A DNA stretch of 23,051 nucleotides, taken from positions 1 through 23,051 of the forward strand of contig LRSR01009070.1 in assembly GCA_001579985.1 (NCBI GenBank). Direction: 5' to 3'. Of the stretch, positions 18,299 through 23,051 are shown piece after piece. Within the stretch, counting starts at the first letter, position 1. Each line of letters starts with the position of its first letter. Position numbers and translations under genes: made by a program. A model generated the notes under the pieces. It was not told where the DNA came from. It made no database searches and was given only the letters and a program-made list of their open reading frames with translations. This DNA comes from Hypsibius dujardini (Eukaryota > Tardigrada > Eutardigrada > Parachela > Hypsibiidae).

Positions 18299-21200
18299 AG
18301 TAGGAAGATAGACACGCTGCAAGAATAGATGGACACTGTAGTTCTTATGCCAAAATCAACAGTGGATACTTGATTTTAGGTACCCCGATGCTTTGAGGCC
18401 CTGTTTCGCTCGCCTGAAAGAAAAACTGGAGGATCCCGATCCAGGCGTCCAATCCGCGGCCGTGAACGTCATCTGTGAGCTGGCACGTAAGCACCCCAAG
18501 AACTACCTCGCCCTGGCGCCGACTTTCTTCAAACTAATGACCAACTCTTCCAACAACTGGATGCTAATCAAGATCATCAAGCTTTTCGGTGCGCTGACGC
18601 CGTTGGAGCCGCGGCTGGGCAAGAAGCTGATTGAACCACTTACGACGCTAATCCATTCAACATCGGCCATGTCGCTGCTGTACGAATGCATCAACACGGT
18701 GATTGCTGTGCTCCTGTCCGTGGCCTCCGGCTTACCGGATCACACGGCCTCGATTCAGCTGTGCGTACAGAAGCTGCGGATTTTGATCGAGGATTCCGAT
18801 CAGAATTTGAAGTACCTCGGATTGCTGGCTATGTCGAAGATCCTCCAGGCACATCCCAAGAGTGTTCTCTCGCTTAAGGACTTGATCCTGCAGTGTCTGG
18901 ACGACAGAGATGAGAGTATCCGATTGCGAGCATTGGACCTGCTGTATGGGATGGTCAATAAGAAGACACTGATGGACATCGTCAAGAAATTGATGGATCA
19001 TATGGAGAAGGCGGAGGGATCGGGCTATCGGGATGAATTGCTAACGAAGATTATCTTCATCTGTTCGCAGAACAATTTCCAGCATGTGGTTGATTTCGAA
19101 TGGTAATTCGTTGCTTCTGATCAAGGGTTTACCTTTTGCTCACATTATGTTTATGTGCTATTGTTTTTTTGCTAGGTATGTGAGTGTTCTGGTGGACTTG
19201 ACGAAAATGGAAGGCACGCATCATGGGGAGCAGATTGCAGCTCAACTGCTGGATGTGGCTGTTCGTGTGTCATCCATTCGCCATTTTACAGTCCAGCAAA
19301 TGGTGAGCTGCCGTCGGTCTGCTTGTTTCCGGTTTCTCAGTTCGGCTTTTTATCTTCTCTCTTTTCTTCCTCTCTATTATCCTGTTGATTCCATTATTTC
19401 GCTTTTCAGGCAATCCTGCTTGAAAATGCTCACAAGCTGCCGTTGAGCGCCCACGGCAGCACGCTTCACGAGGTCTTACTGTCAGCTGCCTGGATTTGTG
19501 GAGAATTTTCCGAGTATGTGATAATCTGATTTGAAAACGATCTTTTCTTAGACGCGGTTTCTGCTGAGCTATCTTTATTAATCGCTTCGTCTGATTCGCA
19601 GGCATCTCATCGATCCGCGCGACACGATGGAAGCGATGCTCCGCAGCAAAGTCACGAGCTTCCCACCGCACATACAGGCGGTGTTTGTGCAGAACATCGG
19701 CAAGCTGTGCAGTAAAGTGATGGTTAAGGCCGAGGCTGAAGAGGAAGGTGAAACGATTCGAGCGGTCGGGAGGGTCTTGGTGGACCGATTGGGAATGTTC
19801 GTCAACAGCTCCGAGCTGGAAGTCCAGGAGCGCGTAAGTTGCGCGTGGTCTCGTGTGGTGGACGCTCTGTTCCATTCCCTCTCCGAATATTTTAATTCCA
19901 TCTTTTCTTTGTTGGATTTTTCAGGCGTCGGCGTTGCTTCAAATCATTCAGCTCGTCTTGAAACACCAGGAAGACGGCGGCAAGGTGGCGGGCGCTCTTC
20001 AGGCCTTCTATGCCGGCGAACTCAATCCCGTAGCGCCGCAAGCTCAGAAGAAAGTTCCCGTTCCGGATGGGCTCGACTTAGACGCGTGGATTAACGAACC
20101 GGTCGCGGAGAAGAAAGAGACCAGTGAAGAAGAGTCGGACGAGGAGGACGATCGAAGAGTCCAGTCCCCGGTCCTGTTTACAAAATCCGCCAGAACAAAA
20201 GGCTTTACTCATGTACGTGACCTCTCAATCAGCCGTGCTAATTTGACTCAGTTTCGAACTTTGCTTTTTCATTCTGTAGGAGGAGAACTCCGAGGGCAGA
20301 ACTACTCCGTCGCGTCCGGAATTGTCTGAGAAGGAGTTGCAAGATATTCGCAATCAGCGATTGGTCGAGCAAGCCAGCAATCCCTATTACATCAAGCCTT
20401 CCTCTAAAGGCAGCCGAAGAACTTCCAGTAACGTCTTTTCCAGTCCGGATACGCCGAAAGACGTGTCAGACGATGTTAACGGTATTGCTGGACTGACCTC
20501 CAGCGAGAGATACCTGCGGCAGCAGAAGAAAGACAAACCGTCTGTAAAGAAGGACAAAAAGAAGTCGAAGAAGGATAAGAAGGACAGTGACGAAGAAGGG
20601 GGCGTGACCACACATGTTGTTAATCGGGACTTGGGAGAGATGCCGGAGGGAGCTACGTTTTCGGATGATGCTCACAGTGATGAGAATGACCCGTACAAGT
20701 CATTGAATATTGATGTGCAGTCGCCACTGCGTATCGATGAGCGCCTTCCGGTCTCCGCACACCGCCAAGTCACCTCACAGAGAGCGGTGGATCCGGTAAG
20801 CGATCCAACGTCAAAAGTATCTTGTGATGTGATTTAGAACCGAATAGAGACCGAGGCGTGAACGAACGAACGGATGAGCAGAACAGACAATCAGAAAGGC
20901 ATGCAGACGGAGAAATTGGCAGTCAGACAAACAGACAGATTGGTAGCCAGATAATCAGGCAGACACTGGCAGAAGGTTAGATCAGTCATAAAATCAGACG
21001 GTAAAGTACTGTAAGAGCAGCCAGCCAGCCAGCCATTCAGACCGTCAGTCAGTCAGTCAGTCAGTCAGTCAGTCAGTCAGTTCGATACTTACACATTCGT
21101 AAGGCGGGAGGATAAACACACGGACTGGTAATAAAAATACCGACAGACAGTTATAGAATCAGAGAAACCATCAAACTGGTCGAAAAATCGGATGTGAAGC

Positions 21201-22575
21201 AAGCTGACATAGAGACTTGGAAATATTCTACCGGATAAAGAGTTGGACTGGACAGATGGTTTAACGCTATTGTTTGTCGTAGGTCGTGGAGGAGAAGACC
21301 ACGAAGAAGAAGAAACACCGGGAAGACGGCGAGAAAAAGTCACGGAAGAGTAAAGCAAAAACGGAAGAAGACGCTTTAGAAAAGACAGGGAAGAAGAAGA
21401 AGGATGGAACATCCAAGAAGAGCAGCAAAAAGGCTGCGCAAGAAGTCTCACTGATCAGCATGGCAGAGGAGCCAGACAGCGCCGGTACTACCGTGGTCGT
21501 CCAAGAAGAACATCCTCAAACCCCACACGTCGTTGAAGACCGAAACACAACCGGTACCGACGACTTGAGCTTCTGGCTGACACAAGACAACCAGCCAAAA
21601 GAAAAGGCAGCAGACCGACCGAACACTCTCGAAGTGAAACGTCCGACCTCATCAGCCGAGAAGAAAGCTGCCAAAGAGTCCAAGGAGAAAAAGAAGAAGA
21701 AATCGCGATCGAAATTGCGCTCACATTCCGCAGAGGAGGAACTGGTGGATGATGTGCCGGAGATTGTCGACAAGACCGGCTACGAGGAAGCCTTCAGCAT
21801 GGAACTGGAAGCCATCAGCGGTAACGGCTCTCCCGCCGTCGAGGAAGCGCCCCTCTCCCGCTTCACGCTCCTCACCGAGGACAAAAACGTCAAACTCGAG
21901 TACGACACGTACATTTCCGACGCATCCCGCCAACAGATTGCCGTCAACGTCGTCTTCACTAACAAACTCACTGACGGCACGCTGAAGAACATTGCCTTCG
22001 AGGTGGTCGACTCGGTCGGCCTGGTCGTCGATCAGTCCTCCGGAATTGAGATCCCCGTCAAGTTCGCCCAGATGCCGCCCAAGTCCAACTGGAACATGAC
22101 ACTGGAGTTGACACTGAAGGCGAACTCTGCCAGCCCGCAGACCGTGCGCGGTACGGTGACGTACATGAAAGTCGACACGGCCGGCGGAAGTAGCGGGCAG
22201 GAAATGCGGGACTTTCGGCTGCGACTCCCCGGGTCTGCGTTCCTGCTTCCGGTGCAGGTCTCCGTGGATGAGTTCGCTATGGTGCTTGAGAGCGGTCAGC
22301 TGAGTCAGTCGGCTGACGCGCAGTTGGAGCTTCCCGGCGCGACCAAGTTCTCCGACGTGCTAACGCGGATCTGCTTTCGTGGGCGGTTTTTCCTGGTGGA
22401 ACACATCGGCAATTCCGCCACACTGCACGCCATGTCCATTTTGCAGCAGCGCGCCGTGGTGATGGTGAAACTGCTGCCGGGCACGCCGAATCGATTGTCA
22501 CTGGTGGCCAAATCGACGGACCCGGCCTTGACGGGACCGCTGTTGGAGGAGATTGTCGCGTCGGTGCGGGGGTGA
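17063..22575 (+). CDS. AP3D1: AP-3 complex subunit delta
   Basis: Nine exons: 17063-17158, 17716-18146, 18380-19102, 19176-19302, 19410-19513, 19602-19833, 19925-20212, 20280-20795, 21283-22575. They give 1269 residues and a stop with every phase closing. Delta is the large subunit of the AP-3 adaptor, which sorts cargo from early endosomes to lysosomes and related organelles. Near-identity with animal AP3D1 is seen through the adaptin N-terminal solenoid (about residues 1-600), for example LEDPDPGVQSAAVNVICELA and LTPLEPRLGKKLIEPL. It continues through GELNPVAPQAQKKVPVP and LDLDAWINEP at the start of the hinge. The hinge is highly charged with four Lys-rich blocks (residues about 743-1000), as in the family's AP3D/BLVR region. 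A C-terminal ear follows (about 1020-1269). It is slightly longer than human AP3D1, mostly in the hinge. Intron 8 falls inside the hinge and is full of simple repeats. Confidence 0.98.
17193..17350. repeat. Duplicated segment and (TTGA)n in AP-3 delta intron 1
   Basis: The block starting CAGGTGGCCTGGTGGGTTGG at 17193 recurs at 17306, offset 113 bp, with a few changes, and both copies lead into CTCAATT. TTGA runs fill the space between. Confidence 0.9.
18233..18298. repeat. (GACA)n microsatellite in AP-3 delta intron 2
   Basis: About 16 GACA units with one AAGA interruption, between exons 17716-18146 and 18380-19102. Confidence 0.95.
20850..21085. repeat. Simple-repeat block in AP-3 delta intron 8
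   Basis: A mixed run of CAGA-like, (CAGC)n and (AGTC)n, the last about nine units at 21046-21082. It lies in the intron inside the hinge-coding region. Confidence 0.85.
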
Positions 22576-23051
22576 AAAAGGGGAGAGTAATCCGCTTTAC
22601 TGTGTGTCTGTACGTTTGGTTCGGTAGCTTTCAATGGTTTTCTGTTCAATGTTTTTACAATGTCGGTTTTTTATGCGTTTAGCTTCGGTATATTTATTTA
22701 TCTGGTGGGAAGGTGATTCATGAGTGTGCATGTTTCACTGTGATCTTTCGAACGATTCCATTGCGCGGCGGGAGTTTTGGATTGGGTTTTTAACTTAAAT
22801 TTGTGATTCTGAGCAGCCGTATAAAATTGTAATGTGCCTTGAATCTCATGGGTCAAGCGATTTATCTCGGTGACATGACCTCCAATTAGGTATTTCTAAT
22901 TCTGCATTTCTGTCTGTCTGTCTAATTGTCTGTCTGTCTATCTTCTGTCTCTCTGCCTGTCTCTCTTGTTTGTCTGTCTTTATTTTTGCCTGGGTTTCAT
23001 CTATCAATCTATTTGTCTATCTCTCTCGCTGTCTGTCTGTCTGTCTGCCTG
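22576..23051. other. AP-3 delta 3' flank ending in TCTG microsatellite
   Basis: A/T-rich 3' UTR-like sequence without AATAAA; TATTTATTTAT at about 22690 is the closest. From about 22907 it becomes interrupted (TCTG)n to the window edge. No coding exon is seen. Confidence 0.6.
22907..23051. repeat. Interrupted (TCTG)n microsatellite at right edge
   Basis: TCTG units with TCTA, TCTC and TCTT variants, reaching the end of the window. Confidence 0.9.

Overview
The window is nuclear DNA from an animal, most likely an invertebrate. All six genes encode eukaryotic proteins. Five are split by short GT-AG introns (about 50 to 600 bp) whose reading phases close exactly. The spaces between exons hold many microsatellites and minisatellites. 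A Patched-related (PTR) membrane protein hints at an ecdysozoan, because that family is expanded there, but the species cannot be fixed from this sequence. There are no operons, CRISPR arrays or prokaryotic signals.

Layout. (1) 110-5152, minus: a 14-exon PTR/sterol-sensing-domain permease whose last exon(s) lie beyond the left edge. (2) 6033-8844, minus: a complete 9-exon Spinster (SPNS) lysosomal-type lipid transporter. (3) 10297-13282, plus: TDP2, the 5'-tyrosyl-DNA phosphodiesterase, interrupted by a 5-N assembly gap. (4) 14191-14658, minus: a small two-exon gene of unknown family. (5) 15352-15942, plus: the single-exon RNase P/MRP subunit POP7 (Rpp20). (6) 17063-22575, plus: the complete 9-exon AP-3 delta adaptin gene. 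SPNS and TDP2 are divergent, as are the unknown gene and POP7. TDP2 and the unknown gene converge.

The genes do not form one pathway. SPNS and AP-3 delta both concern lysosomal or endosomal membranes, and the PTR protein is a candidate lipid or sterol permease. TDP2 repairs topoisomerase-linked DNA ends and POP7 processes tRNA and rRNA. I take the neighbourhood as ordinary housekeeping synteny.

Features that deserve attention: the PTR protein has lost both charged GxxxD-type motifs of its transport core; TDP2 carries two tandem UBA-like domains with an intron at the same place in each; a 206-bp foldback element with a probable TA target duplication sits four bases past the first base of a TDP2 splice donor, and a rearranged relative with two hairpins lies downstream; the last bases of TDP2 exon 1 plus its donor are duplicated inside intron 1; the assembly gap has swallowed the first catalytic motif of TDP2; and an intron of SPNS carries a repeat in both orientations, one copy beside the donor.
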